From: Nocardioides sp. InS609-2
GTDB lineage: Bacteria; Actinomycetota; Actinomycetes; Propionibacteriales; Nocardioidaceae
Direction: 5' to 3'
NCBI RefSeq assembly: GCF_023208195.1
Contig: NZ_CP060034.1
Location: 3,224,001-3,288,000 of the forward strand
DNA: 64,000 nt
Shown here: positions 1 through 8,841 of the stretch, piece by piece
Layout of the letters: the number at the start of each line of letters is the position of its first letter
How positions within the stretch are numbered: the stretch's first letter is position 1
Made by a program: the position numbers and the translations under genes
Notes under the pieces: generated by a model
The model's database searches: none
The model's input: the letters and a program-made list of their open reading frames with translations, nothing else
What the model was told of the DNA's origin: nothing

Positions 1-802
1 CCGCGCCACCCGGCTCGTCGGAGTCGGGCTGCAGCCAGAAGCTGGCGTGCTGGCCGCGCATCTGCTGGAACTTCATGCGAGCGGCTGCGACGCCGTACTT
101 GAAGGAGACCTTGTCCTCGGTGGCGATGTGGCCGTTGAGGCGGTAGGCGTACTTGCCGAGGACCCTGCCGTCCTGCTTCGCGGTGCACAGGTCGGACCGG
201 TAGGGGTCCTTGATGACGCTGAGCCGGACGGAGCCGCCGCCGACGTTGACTGCCTCGGGGCCACCCTTCGAGCAGGCGCGGAATCCCTCGGTGTTGTAGT
301 CGGGGATGCGGTGCTTCCACTGGTCGCTGAGCGTGGAGCCGCTGAACTCGTCGGTGTACATCGGGTCGAGCCACTTCTCGTTGCTCACGGACTTGCTCGT
401 GACCTTGCCGACCTTGGCGCGGAGCTCGACGGCCTTGCCGCTGCGAGTCGCGGCGGTGGTGAACTCGGCGAGACCCTTGCGGTCGGTGAAGGCCTTGCCG
501 GCCTTCTTCCAGGCCGATCCCGACTTGACCTGCAGCAGGACCTTGGAGCCCGTGCGCGCGCCCCTCACCTTGACGGCGACGGCGGCCTTGGCCGAGTTGG
601 GGTTCGAGACCTTCTTGCCGTACTGCGAGATCTGCGGCAGCACCTGGATCGAGATGCGGGTCTTGGCCTTTGTGACCTGGGCCTTGGTGGGCAGAGACGA
701 GGCAGAGACCTGCGTCTCGGAGTTGGCTTGGGAGGCCAGGAGCAGAGAGGCGGGCATCAACAATGCGGCCATGCTCCCGACGATGAGTCGGCGTCCAGAC
801 AT
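1..802 (-). CDS. Secreted GH16-type glycoside hydrolase-like protein (3' end cut by window edge)
   Basis: Reads leftward from an ATG at 802 and is still open at base 1, so only about 267 N-terminal residues are visible. The protein begins with a signal peptide (MSGRRLIVGS followed by a hydrophobic stretch to about residue 26). Residues about 40-145 are Lys/Val-rich and look like an Ig-like beta-sandwich. From about residue 148 it reads YTDEFSGSTLSDQWKHR, the usual opening of the GH16 (laminarinase/concanavalin-like) fold, followed by a stretch with AARMKF and FWLQPD, which fits the strands before the GH16 catalytic motif. The catalytic ExDxxE lies beyond the window, so activity cannot be confirmed. 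An AGGACT ribosome site lies about 8 bases before the ATG. Likely exported and acting on beta-glucan-type polysaccharide; the substrate is an inference. Confidence 0.72.
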   Translation of the reverse strand, partial: MSGRRLIVGSMAALLMPASLLLASQANSETQVSASSLPTKAQVTKAKTRISIQVLPQISQYGKKVSNPNSAKAAVAVKVRGARTGSKVLLQVKSGSAWKKAGKAFTDRKGLAEFTTAATRSGKAVELRAKVGKVTSKSVSNEKWLDPMYTDEFSGSTLSDQWKHRIPDYNTEGFRACSKGGPEAVNVGGGSVRLSVIKDPYRSDLCTAKQDGRVLGKYAYRLNGHIATEDKVSFKYGVAAARMKFQQMRGQHASFWLQPDSDEPGGA

Positions 803-939
803 GAATGAGTCCTGTTCGGGCGTTGGGTGTGGGTCAAGCCGCCAGCCCCAAGAACGGTGGCGGCGACGCATCCACCATAGCCGGCGAGTCGGAATCCCAT
901 TGCTTTGGTCGTCGTTGCGCGAGGCGTCCGTCCGATCGG

Positions 940-1455
940 TCAGGCGCGCACCGGATGGTCGACCCGACGCACCATGCGGATCTCCCACACATCGAGCTCG
1001 TCGTACTTCTTGCGCGCCCCGTCCCGCTCGAATCCGTGCCGGGCGTAGAAGTCACGGGCCCGCTCGTTGTCCTCCAGCACCCACAGCGACGCGGACTCGC
1101 CGCGCAGCTCCTCGGCGAGCAGCAGGCGCCCGACACCGCTTCCCCACTCGGCCTCGGCGACGTACAACGCGTAGAGCTCGCGCGGCGTCGGTAGGTCGTC
1201 GTCTCGGCCCGGTCCCGAGGCGGCGAAGCCGATCGGTACGCCGTCGCGCACCGCGATCAGCCGCTTGCGGCCGTTCTCGATCTGGGTCCGCCAGTTGTCC
1301 TCGGACCGCTTCAGGTCGAGCTGGGCCTCGAGCAGTTCTCCGTCGACGATGGGGGAGTAGGCCTCACGCCAGCACTGCTGGTGGAGCAGGGCGAGCGCGG
1401 CCACGTCGTCGAGCGTCGCGAGGCGCAGGCTGACGCCGGGCGGAGGAATGAGCAC
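940..1455 (-). CDS. GNAT-family N-acetyltransferase
   Basis: About 171 residues with the GNAT order: an N-terminal beta strand (VSLRLATLDDVAALALLH), the WREAY helix, the LYALYVAEAEWGSGVGRLLL acetyl-CoA-binding segment (variant Q/RxxGxG/A loop WGSGVG), and a closing ARDFYARHGFERDG motif typical of the C-terminal half. The acceptor substrate cannot be told. The open frame extends upstream to 1596, but that would run through the divergent hydrolase gene. I chose the GTG at 1455 because it leaves only 16 bases between the two starts and has a promoter-like hexamer 6 bases upstream. The ATG at 1473 is the alternative. Confidence 0.85.
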   Translation of the reverse strand: MLIPPPGVSLRLATLDDVAALALLHQQCWREAYSPIVDGELLEAQLDLKRSEDNWRTQIENGRKRLIAVRDGVPIGFAASGPGRDDDLPTPRELYALYVAEAEWGSGVGRLLLAEELRGESASLWVLEDNERARDFYARHGFERDGARKKYDELDVWEIRMVRRVDHPVRA

Positions 1456-1460
1456 GCGCC

Positions 1461-1467
1461 TAGTCTG
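1461..1467. promoter_or_regulatory. Overlapping divergent -10 elements for the GNAT and MBL-fold genes
   Basis: On the plus strand TAGTCT (1461-1466) lies 5 bases before the ATG at 1472. On the minus strand CAGACT (1467-1462) lies 6 bases before the GTG at 1455. Both have A at position 2 and T at position 6 of the -10, and the hexamer-to-start distance fits leaderless transcripts. The two elements share nearly all their bases, so the genes would compete for RNA polymerase. Inferred from spacing only. Confidence 0.5.
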
Positions 1468-1471
1468 GAGC

Positions 1472-2116
1472 ATGCGGATCATCAAGTTCGGCCACTCCTG
1501 TGTGCGCCTCGAGTACGGCGGCCGCTCGCTGGTGCTGGATCCCGGAGTGTTCACCGCGGCCGGTGCGACCGACGGCGCCGACGGAGTGCTCATCACCCAC
1601 GAGCACCCCGACCACTACCTGCCCGACCACCTCCGCGCGTGCGATGCGCCGATCTTCACGATCGACGCGGTGGCGGCGCGGATCCGGGAGGACGCCCCCG
1701 ACCTGCTCGAGCGGGTGACCGTCGTGTCACCCGATGAGCGGTTCGAGGTGGCAGGTGTGCCGGTCCGTGCGGTCGGCGAGCTGCACGCGGTGATCCATCC
1801 CGACCTGCCGCGCTTCTTCAACTCCGGCTACGTGCTGACGCTCGGCGACCAGCGCGTCTATCACCCCGGCGACGCGCTGACGCCGCCCGACGAGGACGTC
1901 GACGTGCTGTGCGCGCCGATCTGTGCGCCGTGGCAGAAGGTCTCCGAGGCGATCGACTTCGCCCTCGCAGTCGGGGCGCCGCGCAACCTGGCCATCCACG
2001 ACAAGGTCTACTCGCCCGAGGGGCTCGGCATCCTCGACACCCACCTGGCCCGATTCCTCAGCGAGGCCGACCAGGAGTACGCCCGCCCCGAGGACGGTCA
2101 CGACCTCCCGCTGTAG
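1472..2116 (+). CDS. Metallo-beta-lactamase-fold metal-dependent hydrolase (UlaG-like)
   Basis: 214 residues. The start MRIIKFGHSCVRLEY and the metal-binding motif THEHPDH (residues 42-48) are those of the UlaG/L-ascorbate-6-phosphate-lactonase-like branch of the MBL fold. Further ligands are likely in GELHAVIH, HPGDAL (residues about 133-138) and the late AIHDKVYS. Family members hydrolyse lactones or phosphodiesters, but many are uncharacterised, so the substrate is unknown. The ATG at 1472 is chosen over the upstream in-frame ATG at 1448 because TAGTCT sits 5 bases before it and because 1448 would run into the divergent gene. Its 3' end overlaps the convergent gene ending at 2098 by 19 bases. 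Confidence 0.88.
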   Translation: MRIIKFGHSCVRLEYGGRSLVLDPGVFTAAGATDGADGVLITHEHPDHYLPDHLRACDAPIFTIDAVAARIREDAPDLLERVTVVSPDERFEVAGVPVRAVGELHAVIHPDLPRFFNSGYVLTLGDQRVYHPGDALTPPDEDVDVLCAPICAPWQKVSEAIDFALAVGAPRNLAIHDKVYSPEGLGILDTHLARFLSEADQEYARPEDGHDLPL

Positions 2117-2358
2117 CTCACCGACAACCCGACCTCGTCGAGCGAGGTGTTCTGCGTCATCGTCGCCTGGTAGATCCCGTGCTTCCACGTGTTGTCGCCG
2201 CTGGCGGACCAGCCGCCGTCCTCGAGCGCCAGCCCCGCGGCGTACACGAGCGCCATCCAGAGCCAGCCCAGCCGTTCGGAGCTGAGCCCGGAGCTGCCGA
2301 AGGCCAGGCCGAAAGCGCACCAGAGCAGGGTGGCGACCGCCGCAACGGCGACCCGCAT
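2098..2358 (-). CDS. Small two-helix membrane protein, function unknown
   Basis: 86 residues: a short N-terminus MRVAVAAVATLLWCAFGLAF forming one membrane helix, a second hydrophobic segment LGWLWMALVYAAGLAL, then a polar tail with GGWSASGDNTWKHGIYQ. The ATG starts one base after the TGA of menF (2360-2362), so it is probably translationally coupled to menF and shares its transcript. I do not recognise a family. The arrangement suggests a small membrane partner or merely a co-transcribed passenger. Codon usage looks like the neighbours. Confidence 0.6.
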   Translation of the reverse strand: MRVAVAAVATLLWCAFGLAFGSSGLSSERLGWLWMALVYAAGLALEDGGWSASGDNTWKHGIYQATMTQNTSLDEVGLSVSYSGRS

Positions 2359-2359
2359 C

Positions 2360-3631
2360 TCAGCTGGTGGTGAGCGCGTCGCGCACCGGCACGAGCTTGG
2401 CCTGTGACTCGGCCAGCTCGGCCTCGGGATCGGAGTCGCCGACGATGCCGCAGCCGGCGAACAGTCGCACGGTGTCGCCGTCGAGCAGGGCCGAGCGCAG
2501 CGCGATGCCCCACTCGCCGTCGCCGGTGGCGTCCATCCAGCCGACCGCGCCGGCGTAGCGGCCGCGGTCCATGCCCTCGATCTCGGCGATGAGCGCGACG
2601 GCGGCCATGGTGGGCGTGCCGCCGACGGCAGCCGAGGGGTGCAGCGCCTCGGCCAGCCGGAGGCTCGAGACGGTGTCGGCATCCTGGGCGACGCCGGCCA
2701 CGTCGGTGGCCAGGTGCATGACGTTGGGGAGGTGCAGCACGAACGGCGTCTCGGGCACGTTCATCGACGAGCAGTGCGGGTCGAGGGCGTCGGCGACCGA
2801 GCGGACGGCGTACTCGTGCTCCTCGAGGTCCTTGCTGCTGCGGGCCAGCGTCGCGGCCAGGGCGAGGTCGCGGTCGTCGTGGCCGGTGCGGCGGATGGTG
2901 CCGGCCAGCACGCGGGAGGTGACCAGCCCGCGCTCGCGGCGGACGAGCATCTCGGGGGTGGCGCCGAACAGGCCGTCGACGTGGAAGGTCCAGCACATCG
3001 GGTAGTCGGTGGCGAGCCGGCGCAGCGGCCAGCGCACGTCGATGGCCTCGGTGGCGGTCGCGACGAGGTCGCGCGCGAGCACGACCTTCTCGAGGTCGCC
3101 ACGGTTGATGCGGGCCACCGCGTCGGCGACCACGGTCATCCACTGCTCACCGTTGAGCGCGCCGTCGGCGAAGCTCACCTCGGTAGGCGGGCTGGCGGCA
3201 TCGACAGGAGCGAACGGGTCGAGGTCGCCCGGCCCGACGGTCGTCAGCCACGTCGTCTCGCCGCGTCGGCCGAACACGACCTGCGGCACGGTGAGCACCG
3301 AGTCGCCCGGCTCGTCGGCGAACGCGAAGGAGCCGAAGCAGACCAGTCCGGACCCGGGCTCGCCGACCTCGTCGGTCACGTGGGCGCGACCCACCTGCTC
3401 ACTCCACCACTTGTCGGCGTCGGCGAAACGCGTCGGGCCGGTGGTGCGGATCCGAGCCGCGATGCCCCAGCCCACCAGGCCCTCGCCCTTGCGCAGCCAC
3501 GTGCAGGCGTCGCCCTGGGGGAGCCGGTCCAGCAGATCGGGCACCGAGGCCGAGTCGATCCGGACGGTGCGTACGACGAGTGGCTTGGCCGCGAGGTCGC
3601 CGGAGCCGCCGGGGGTCACACTGCTCGTCAC
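2360..3631 (-). CDS. menF: Isochorismate synthase
   Basis: 423 residues, the usual length for the chorismate-binding family. It converts chorismate to isochorismate, the first step toward menaquinone (or a catechol siderophore). The N-terminal third is the variable domain. The C-terminal two thirds carry the family motifs: LEKVVLARD, SRVLAGTIRR, EHEYAVRSV, LHPSAAVGGTP (active-site region), RGRYAGAVGWMD and GCGIVGDSDPEAELAE (Mg-binding glutamates). An anthranilate/aminodeoxychorismate synthase is unlikely because the GTP and AVGG motifs are of MenF/EntC type. Having menG 1.3 kb away and a polyprenyl synthase 18 kb away favours the menaquinone role. Probable GTG start with TAGGCT 8 bases upstream. 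Confidence 0.9.
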   Translation of the reverse strand: MTSSVTPGGSGDLAAKPLVVRTVRIDSASVPDLLDRLPQGDACTWLRKGEGLVGWGIAARIRTTGPTRFADADKWWSEQVGRAHVTDEVGEPGSGLVCFGSFAFADEPGDSVLTVPQVVFGRRGETTWLTTVGPGDLDPFAPVDAASPPTEVSFADGALNGEQWMTVVADAVARINRGDLEKVVLARDLVATATEAIDVRWPLRRLATDYPMCWTFHVDGLFGATPEMLVRRERGLVTSRVLAGTIRRTGHDDRDLALAATLARSSKDLEEHEYAVRSVADALDPHCSSMNVPETPFVLHLPNVMHLATDVAGVAQDADTVSSLRLAEALHPSAAVGGTPTMAAVALIAEIEGMDRGRYAGAVGWMDATGDGEWGIALRSALLDGDTVRLFAGCGIVGDSDPEAELAESQAKLVPVRDALTTS

Positions 3632-3667
3632 GAGGGCAGAGCCTACGCCGCGCCTCGTGAGCGCCGA

Positions 3668-4768
3668 TCAGGAGCGGTAGACGATGACCCGGTCGCCGAT
3701 CTGCACCTGGTCGAAGAGCCGCGCGACCCCGTCGTAGTCGCGCACGTTGACGCAGCCGTGCGACGCACCGGCGTAGCCGTGGGCGGCGAAGTCGGGCGAG
3801 TAGTGCACGGCCTGGCCACCCGAGAAGAACATCGCGAAGGGCATCGACGTGTCGTACAGGCTCGAGACGTGGTCACGGGACTTGGAGAACACCGAGAACG
3901 CGCCCTCCCGCGTGGGGAGCTCGTCGGAGCCGAACCGCACCTCGAAGGTCTCCTGCACCTTGCCGTCGATCACCCAGCGCAGGCTCTGCGAGCTCTTGTC
4001 GATGCAGAGCACCCGCCCGGTCTTGCAGCGCGGGTCCAGGGCAGCCGGCTTGGGCTCGATGTTGTGCATCTCTTCGTACGCCGGGGTGTAGGTCATCGCG
4101 ACGAGCCGGTCGAACGTGCGCTGGTCGACCTCGCCGGTCACCGGGATCTCACGCTTCCCCTGGAACCCGCGCACCGCGTCCACGGTCGCGGCGTCGTAGC
4201 TGCCGGTCACCTCGCCGAAGAGCCACGCGATCTGCTTGAGCCGCGCCTGCACACCGCGCACCTCCTCGCCCTCGGCGCCGGTCGCGTACAGCGCAGGGCC
4301 GGGCCTGAGCACGTTGAACTTCTCGTCGTGCGTCGGCGTCTCGGTCATCGCCGTCAGCCGCTTCCACGTCTTGTCGTCCACCTGGCCGGTGGCCTCGAGG
4401 CCACGCTTCGTCTGGAAGCCGCGCACGGCCTCGCGGGTCGCGCCGTCGTACGTGCCGGTCGTCAGCTCGGGCCACCACGCCAGCTGGAAGAGCCGGTGCT
4501 GCAGCTCGCGCACCTGCCCGCCGTCGTCACCCTGCGACAGCACGAACTCCGGTGCCGGCGGCTCGCTCGGCGTGGGTGCGGTCGTCGGGGTGCCGGTCTG
4601 GACCGGCCTGGTCGGCGTCGGAGTGGGAGTCGGCGCGACGGCACCTGCGGCAGCCGGCTGGGCCTGCCGGTCGGCGTACCAGCGCACGGCGAAGGCCGTG
4701 CCGATCGTCGTGGCAACGAGCACCGCGATGGTCAACACGGTCACCGTCAGGGCGCGCAGCGCCTTCAT
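3668..4768 (-). CDS. L,D-transpeptidase with two peptidoglycan-binding domains
   Basis: 366 residues starting at ATG 4768, preceded by a strong GGAGG site; the longer open frame upstream has no such site. Order: signal peptide or anchor ([22 protein letters not shown]), a Thr/Pro-rich linker, two peptidoglycan_binding_1 repeats ([16 protein letters not shown]... and [16 protein letters not shown]...), then a YkuD catalytic domain ending with SHGCVNVR, catalytic Cys about 339. It makes 3-3 cross-links in the wall or attaches proteins to peptidoglycan, outside the membrane. The duplicated wall-binding modules are common in actinobacterial members. Confidence 0.92.
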   Translation of the reverse strand: MKALRALTVTVLTIAVLVATTIGTAFAVRWYADRQAQPAAAGAVAPTPTPTPTRPVQTGTPTTAPTPSEPPAPEFVLSQGDDGGQVRELQHRLFQLAWWPELTTGTYDGATREAVRGFQTKRGLEATGQVDDKTWKRLTAMTETPTHDEKFNVLRPGPALYATGAEGEEVRGVQARLKQIAWLFGEVTGSYDAATVDAVRGFQGKREIPVTGEVDQRTFDRLVAMTYTPAYEEMHNIEPKPAALDPRCKTGRVLCIDKSSQSLRWVIDGKVQETFEVRFGSDELPTREGAFSVFSKSRDHVSSLYDTSMPFAMFFSGGQAVHYSPDFAAHGYAGASHGCVNVRDYDGVARLFDQVQIGDRVIVYRS

Positions 4769-4876
4769 GGCATTCCTCCGGGTTCGTGAGCGTTCCAGTG
4801 TCACTGAGGAGGACTCACTTCCCGCGCATTTGGGTTGCCGAGCGTTGCTGCCCGGAGGTCGCCGTCCCGAGGGTCG

Positions 4877-4882
4877 TAGGCT
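4877..4882 (+). promoter_or_regulatory. -10 element of menG (leaderless)
   Basis: TAGGCT matches the actinobacterial TANNNT -10, and its end lies 7 bases before the GTG of menG. That places transcription initiation at or within a base or two of the start codon. No good -35 is visible and there is no Shine-Dalgarno sequence. Confidence 0.55.
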
Positions 4883-4889
4883 CCCGCTC

Positions 4890-5579
4890 GTGGCTCGCGC
4901 AGAACTGGACAAGAAACCGACCGACGTACGTCGCATGTTCGACGCCGTCGCCAAGCGGTACGACGTCACCAACGACGTGCTCTCCCTGGGCCAGGACCGG
5001 CGCTGGCGCCGCGACGTGATCGACGCCGTCGCCCCGAGGCCGGGGCAGCGGGTCCTCGACCTCGCCGCCGGCACCGGTACGTCGAGTCAGCCGTTCGCCG
5101 ACGAAGGCGCCTATGTGGTGCCGTGCGACTTCTCGCTCGGCATGCTGCAGGTCGGCAAGTCCGCGCGCCCTGACCTCCCGTTCGCTGCCGGCGACGGCAC
5201 CGAGCTCCCGTTCGCCGACGACACGTTCGACGCGGTGACCATCTCGTTCGGCCTGCGCAACATCGTCGACCCGCTGGCGGGCCTGCGCGAGATGCGCCGG
5301 GTGACGCGACCCGGCGGCCGGCTCGTCGTGTGCGAGTTCAGCCACCCGACCTGGACGCCGTTTCGCACCGTCTACATCGAGTACCTGATGAAGGCCCTGC
5401 CTCCCGTCGCCCGCGCCGTCTCCTCGAGCCCCGACGCGTACGTCTACCTCGCCGAGTCGATCCGGGCCTGGCCCGACCAGGCCGGCCTCGCCGCCCTGAT
5501 CGCCGACGCCGGCTGGCAGGACCCCCAGTGGCGCAACCTCACCGGCGGCGTCGTCGCGCTGCACCGCGCAACCGCCTGA
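4890..5579 (+). CDS. menG: Demethylmenaquinone methyltransferase
   Basis: 229 residues, normal for the UbiE/MenG family. It methylates demethylmenaquinone with S-adenosylmethionine in the last step of menaquinone synthesis, at the membrane surface. Seen: [19 protein letters not shown] (family N-terminal signature), [12 protein letters not shown] (SAM motif I), [26 protein letters not shown] (family signature 2) and [18 protein letters not shown] (motif III). Ubiquinone synthesis is unlikely in an actinobacterium. The GTG at 4890 keeps the family N-terminus complete. Confidence 0.94.
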   Translation: MARAELDKKPTDVRRMFDAVAKRYDVTNDVLSLGQDRRWRRDVIDAVAPRPGQRVLDLAAGTGTSSQPFADEGAYVVPCDFSLGMLQVGKSARPDLPFAAGDGTELPFADDTFDAVTISFGLRNIVDPLAGLREMRRVTRPGGRLVVCEFSHPTWTPFRTVYIEYLMKALPPVARAVSSSPDAYVYLAESIRAWPDQAGLAALIADAGWQDPQWRNLTGGVVALHRATA

Positions 5580-5627
5580 CTTCGCCTGTAATTACGCAAC
5601 ACCAGCATGGGTTAAATGCGCAGGTCA

Positions 5628-5646
5628 GCGGGCCTTTCGGGCCCGC
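5628..5646 (+). terminator. Hairpin terminator after menG
   Basis: GCGGGCC and GGCCCGC form a 7-bp perfect stem with a TTTCG loop, 49 bases after the menG stop. There is no U tract, as is common in actinobacteria. It would separate menG from the nuo promoter. Confidence 0.55.
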
Positions 5647-5658
5647 GGCACCCCGGGA

Positions 5659-5686
5659 TGACGGAACCGGGGGTGCCCCCTAGACT
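5659..5686 (+). promoter_or_regulatory. Candidate promoter of the nuo operon
   Basis: TGACGG (5659-5664) and TAGACT (5681-5686), spaced 16 bases, fit a sigma-A-type promoter. Initiation would fall near 5693, leaving an untranslated leader of about 80 bases before nuoA that contains the Rex operator. Confidence 0.5.
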
Positions 5687-5700
5687 GTGCGTTGCGCCAC

Positions 5701-5718
5701 TCGTGAAGACTTTCACAA
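5701..5718. promoter_or_regulatory. Rex operator (ROP) upstream of nuoA
   Basis: TCGTGAAGACTTTCACAA matches the Rex operator consensus TTGTGAA-N4-TTCACAA at 13 of its 14 fixed positions; only the second base differs. Rex is the NADH/NAD+-sensing repressor known from Streptomyces to control nuo and cyd genes. The site lies just downstream of the predicted start point, a good position for repression by blocking polymerase. No rex gene is in the window. Confidence 0.85.
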
Positions 5719-5773
5719 GGTCACATGACCCGGGTCTCAGACGAGGGCTGTTCGACGGAAGGGAACGCACGGC

Positions 5774-6133
5774 ATGGAGCTCTACACGCCAGTCCTGGCG
5801 TTGGCCCTCCTCGCGGCGGGCTTCGCGATCTTCTCGGTGATCATGAGCGCCGTCATCGGGCCAAAGCGCTACAACCGGGCCAAGCTCGACTCCTACGAGT
5901 GCGGCATCGAACCCACGCCGCAGCCCGTCGGTGGCGGCCGGTTCCCGGTCAAGTACTACATCACCGCGATGCTCTTCATCGTCTTCGACATCGAGATCAT
6001 CTTCCTGTACCCGTGGGCCGTGCAGTTCGACGCGATGGGGTTCTTCGGGCTCATCGAGATGGTGCTCTTCATCGCCACCGTGTTCGTGGCCTACACCTAT
6101 GTGTGGCGCCGCGGCGGACTGGAATGGGACTGA
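5774..6133 (+). CDS. nuoA: NADH-quinone oxidoreductase subunit A
   Basis: 119 residues with three membrane helices. Family marks: [19 protein letters not shown] between helices 1 and 2 (with the mobile-loop Cys) and [25 protein letters not shown] opening helix 2. It is part of the membrane arm at the quinone channel, next to NuoH and NuoJ. First gene of a 14-gene complex I operon, four bases ahead of nuoB. A GGAAGGG ribosome site precedes it. Confidence 0.97.
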   Translation: MELYTPVLALALLAAGFAIFSVIMSAVIGPKRYNRAKLDSYECGIEPTPQPVGGGRFPVKYYITAMLFIVFDIEIIFLYPWAVQFDAMGFFGLIEMVLFIATVFVAYTYVWRRGGLEWD

Positions 6134-6137
6134 ACAG

Positions 6138-6692
6138 ATGGGTATCGAAGAGAAGCTGCCGAGCGGCGTACTCCTGACCACGGTCGAAGGCGTCGCCGGC
6201 TACATGCGCAAGGCGTCGTTCTGGCCCGCCACGTTCGGCCTGGCCTGCTGCGCCATCGAGATGATGACGTCCGGCGGCCCGAAGTACGACCTGGCCCGCT
6301 TCGGCATGGAGGTCTTCCGCGCCAGCCCGCGTCAGGCCGACCTGATGATCGTCGCCGGCCGCGTGAGCCAGAAGATGGCTCCCGTCCTGCGCCAGATCTA
6401 CGACCAGATGGCCGAGCCCAAGTACGTCCTCGCCATGGGTGTCTGCGCGAGCTCGGGCGGCATGTTCAACAACTACGCGATCGTCCAGGGCGTCGACCAC
6501 GTCGTGCCCGTCGACATGTATCTCCCCGGCTGTCCGCCCCGCCCGGAGATGCTGATCGACGCGATCCTCAAGCTCCACGACCAGGTGCAGGCCACCAAGC
6601 TCGGCGCGAACCGCCGGGCCGAGATCGAGGAGCTCGAGACCGCGGCCCTCAAGGCGCTGCCCACCTCGCACATGAAGGGCCTGCTCCGTTGA
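6138..6692 (+). CDS. nuoB: NADH-quinone oxidoreductase subunit B
   Basis: 184 residues. It carries the terminal iron-sulfur cluster N2 that reduces the quinone. The ligands are visible: the tandem Cys pair in [10 protein letters not shown], the Cys in [21 protein letters not shown] and the Cys in [10 protein letters not shown]. Soluble connecting module of complex I, contacting NuoD. Its stop overlaps the start of nuoC by four bases. Confidence 0.98.
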   Translation: MGIEEKLPSGVLLTTVEGVAGYMRKASFWPATFGLACCAIEMMTSGGPKYDLARFGMEVFRASPRQADLMIVAGRVSQKMAPVLRQIYDQMAEPKYVLAMGVCASSGGMFNNYAIVQGVDHVVPVDMYLPGCPPRPEMLIDAILKLHDQVQATKLGANRRAEIEELETAALKALPTSHMKGLLR

Positions 6693-7501
6693 GCGACGAG
6701 AAGTTGGACGACAAGTCGAACGAGCAGCCCGTGGCCGTCGTCCCGACCAAGGACTCGCCCACCGTCAGGCAGGACGGCGCGCAGAGGAGCCCGGCTCGCG
6801 AAGACCGAACGCGGGCGGGCGACCTGGTCCCCGAAGACGCCACCGTCGAGCAGGCTGTCGGCGTACGCCGCGGCATGTTCGGCACCCGCGGCACTGGTGA
6901 CACCAGCGGCTATGGCGGCCTGGTCGCCCCGATCGTCTACCCCGGTGCGACCCAGCGTCCGTACGGCGGCTGGTTCGACGAGGTCGCCGACGCACTCGAG
7001 GCCCGGTTGAAGATGACCGAGCTCGACGCCGCGATCGAGCGGGTCGTCGTACACCGTGGCGAGATCACCTTCCACGTACGCCGCGACGACCTGGCGTTCG
7101 TCGCGCAGATGCTGCGTGACGACGACAAGCTGCGCTTCGAGTTCTGCGCCGGCGTCAGCGGCGTGCACTACCCCGACGACGCCGGGCGCGAGCTGCACGC
7201 GGTCTACCACCTGCTCTCGATGACCCACAACCGCCGCATCCGGCTCGAGGTCAGCGCCCCTGACGCCGACCCGCACATCCCGTCGCTGGTGAGCATCTAC
7301 CCCACCAACGACTGGCACGAGCGCGAGACGTGGGACATGTTCGGCATCATCTTCGACGGCCACCCCGCCCTTACCCGGATCCTCATGCCCGACGACTGGC
7401 CGGGGCACCCGCAGCGCAAGGACTACCCCTTGGGCGGCATTCCCGTGGAGTACAAGGGCGGCAGCATCCCGCCGCCCGACCAGCGGAGGTCATACAACTA
7501 A
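6689..7501 (+). CDS. nuoC: NADH-quinone oxidoreductase subunit C
   Basis: 270 residues; the 30-kDa subunit of the peripheral arm, with no cofactor. The conserved C-terminal part has the [17 protein letters not shown] signature followed by [26 protein letters not shown]. About 85 N-terminal residues are hydrophilic and poorly conserved, as in other actinobacterial NuoC. The start is a TTG overlapping the nuoB stop (TTGA); no in-frame ATG lies nearby. Confidence 0.96.
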   Translation: MSDEKLDDKSNEQPVAVVPTKDSPTVRQDGAQRSPAREDRTRAGDLVPEDATVEQAVGVRRGMFGTRGTGDTSGYGGLVAPIVYPGATQRPYGGWFDEVADALEARLKMTELDAAIERVVVHRGEITFHVRRDDLAFVAQMLRDDDKLRFEFCAGVSGVHYPDDAGRELHAVYHLLSMTHNRRIRLEVSAPDADPHIPSLVSIYPTNDWHERETWDMFGIIFDGHPALTRILMPDDWPGHPQRKDYPLGGIPVEYKGGSIPPPDQRRSYN

Positions 7502-8841
7502 TGGCAACGAACGAAGACTTGTACGCCGACCCCTCGGAGACCAGCCAGGGCAAGGTGTTCACCGTCACCGGCCAGGACTGGGACTCCATCACCGAGGGCC
7601 TGGGCGACTCCGCCGACGAGCGCGTCGTGGTCAACATGGGCCCGCAGCACCCCTCGACCCACGGCGTACTCCGGCTGATCCTCGAGCTCGAGGGTGAGAC
7701 GGTCACCGAGGCCCGGTGCGGCATCGGCTACCTCCACACCGGCATCGAGAAGAACATGGAGTTCCGCACCTGGGTGCAGGGCACGACGTTCTGCACGCGG
7801 ATGGACTACCTCTCCCCGTTCTACAACGAGATGACCTACGCGCTCGGCGTGGAGCGGCTCCTCGACATCGAGGACGACATCCCCGAGAAGGCTCAGGTCA
7901 TGCGGGTCCTGCTCATGGAGCTCAACCGGATCTCCTCCCATCTGGTCTGCATCGCCACCGGTGGCATGGAGATCGGCGCCCTCACCGTGATGACGATCGG
8001 CTTCCGCGAGCGTGAGCTCGTGCTCGACCTGTTCGAGCTGATCACCGGCCTGCGCATGAACCACGCGTTCATCCGCCCGGGCGGCGTCGCCCAGGACATC
8101 CCGCCAGGCGCGCTCGACGAGATCCGCGACTTCGTCGTGTTGATGAAGAAGCGCCTGCCCGAGTACGCCGCCCTCTGCAACGCCAACCCGATCTTCAAGG
8201 CCCGCCTCGACGGCGTGGGTCACCTCGACCTCGCCGGCTGCCTGGCGCTCGGCCTGTCGGGCCCGCCGGTGCGCGCCACGGGCTACGCCTGGGACCTCCG
8301 CAAGACCGAGCCCTACTCCGGCTACGAGACCTACGACTTCGACGTGCAGACGTGGGACACCGCCGACGCCTACGGCCGCTTCCGGGTGCGCCTGGCCGAG
8401 ATGCACGAGTCGCTCAAGATCATCGAGCAGGCCGTCGAACGGCTGGCTGGCCTCGAGGGTGCGCCGGTCATGGTCGGCGACAAGAAGATCGCCTGGCCCA
8501 GCCAGCTCGCGATCGGCAGCGACGGCATGGGCAACAGCCTCGACCACATCAAGCACATCATGGGCGAGTCCATGGAGGCCCTGATCCACCACTTCAAGCT
8601 GGTGACTGAGGGCTTCCGGGTGCCCGCCGGTCAGGCCTACGTGCCGATCGAGTCGCCGCGTGGCGAGCTGGGCGCGCACGTCGTCTCCGATGGCGGCACC
8701 CGCCCGTTCCGCGCGCACTTCCGCGACCCGTCGTTCACCAACCTGCAGGCCACCAGTGTGATGAGTGAAGGCGGCATGGTGGCCGACGTGATCGTGGCGA
8801 TCGCGTCCCTCGACCCCGTGATGGGAGGCGTTGACCGATGA
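7501..8841 (+). CDS. nuoD: NADH-quinone oxidoreductase subunit D
   Basis: 446 residues; the 49-kDa subunit forming most of the quinone-binding pocket with NuoB. Seen: [23 protein letters not shown] (pocket His and family signature), [34 protein letters not shown] and DPVMGGVDR at the C-terminus. It is evolutionarily related to the large subunit of NiFe hydrogenases but without the NiFe-binding cysteines. Its start shares a base with the nuoC stop (TAATG). Confidence 0.98.
   Translation: MATNEDLYADPSETSQGKVFTVTGQDWDSITEGLGDSADERVVVNMGPQHPSTHGVLRLILELEGETVTEARCGIGYLHTGIEKNMEFRTWVQGTTFCTRMDYLSPFYNEMTYALGVERLLDIEDDIPEKAQVMRVLLMELNRISSHLVCIATGGMEIGALTVMTIGFRERELVLDLFELITGLRMNHAFIRPGGVAQDIPPGALDEIRDFVVLMKKRLPEYAALCNANPIFKARLDGVGHLDLAGCLALGLSGPPVRATGYAWDLRKTEPYSGYETYDFDVQTWDTADAYGRFRVRLAEMHESLKIIEQAVERLAGLEGAPVMVGDKKIAWPSQLAIGSDGMGNSLDHIKHIMGESMEALIHHFKLVTEGFRVPAGQAYVPIESPRGELGAHVVSDGGTRPFRAHFRDPSFTNLQATSVMSEGGMVADVIVAIASLDPVMGGVDR

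Noticed and set aside
47..1433. Long plus-strand open frames opposite the left-edge secreted protein
   Set aside because: They lie antisense to a gene with a signal peptide and GH16-like motifs, and their translations are the Arg/Ala/Val-rich composition typical of shadow frames in high-GC DNA.
2639..4789. 716-codon plus-strand open frame opposite menF and the L,D-transpeptidase
   Set aside because: The minus strand carries both proteins with full motif sets. The plus frame is Gly/Ala/Val/His/Arg-rich with no domain pattern.
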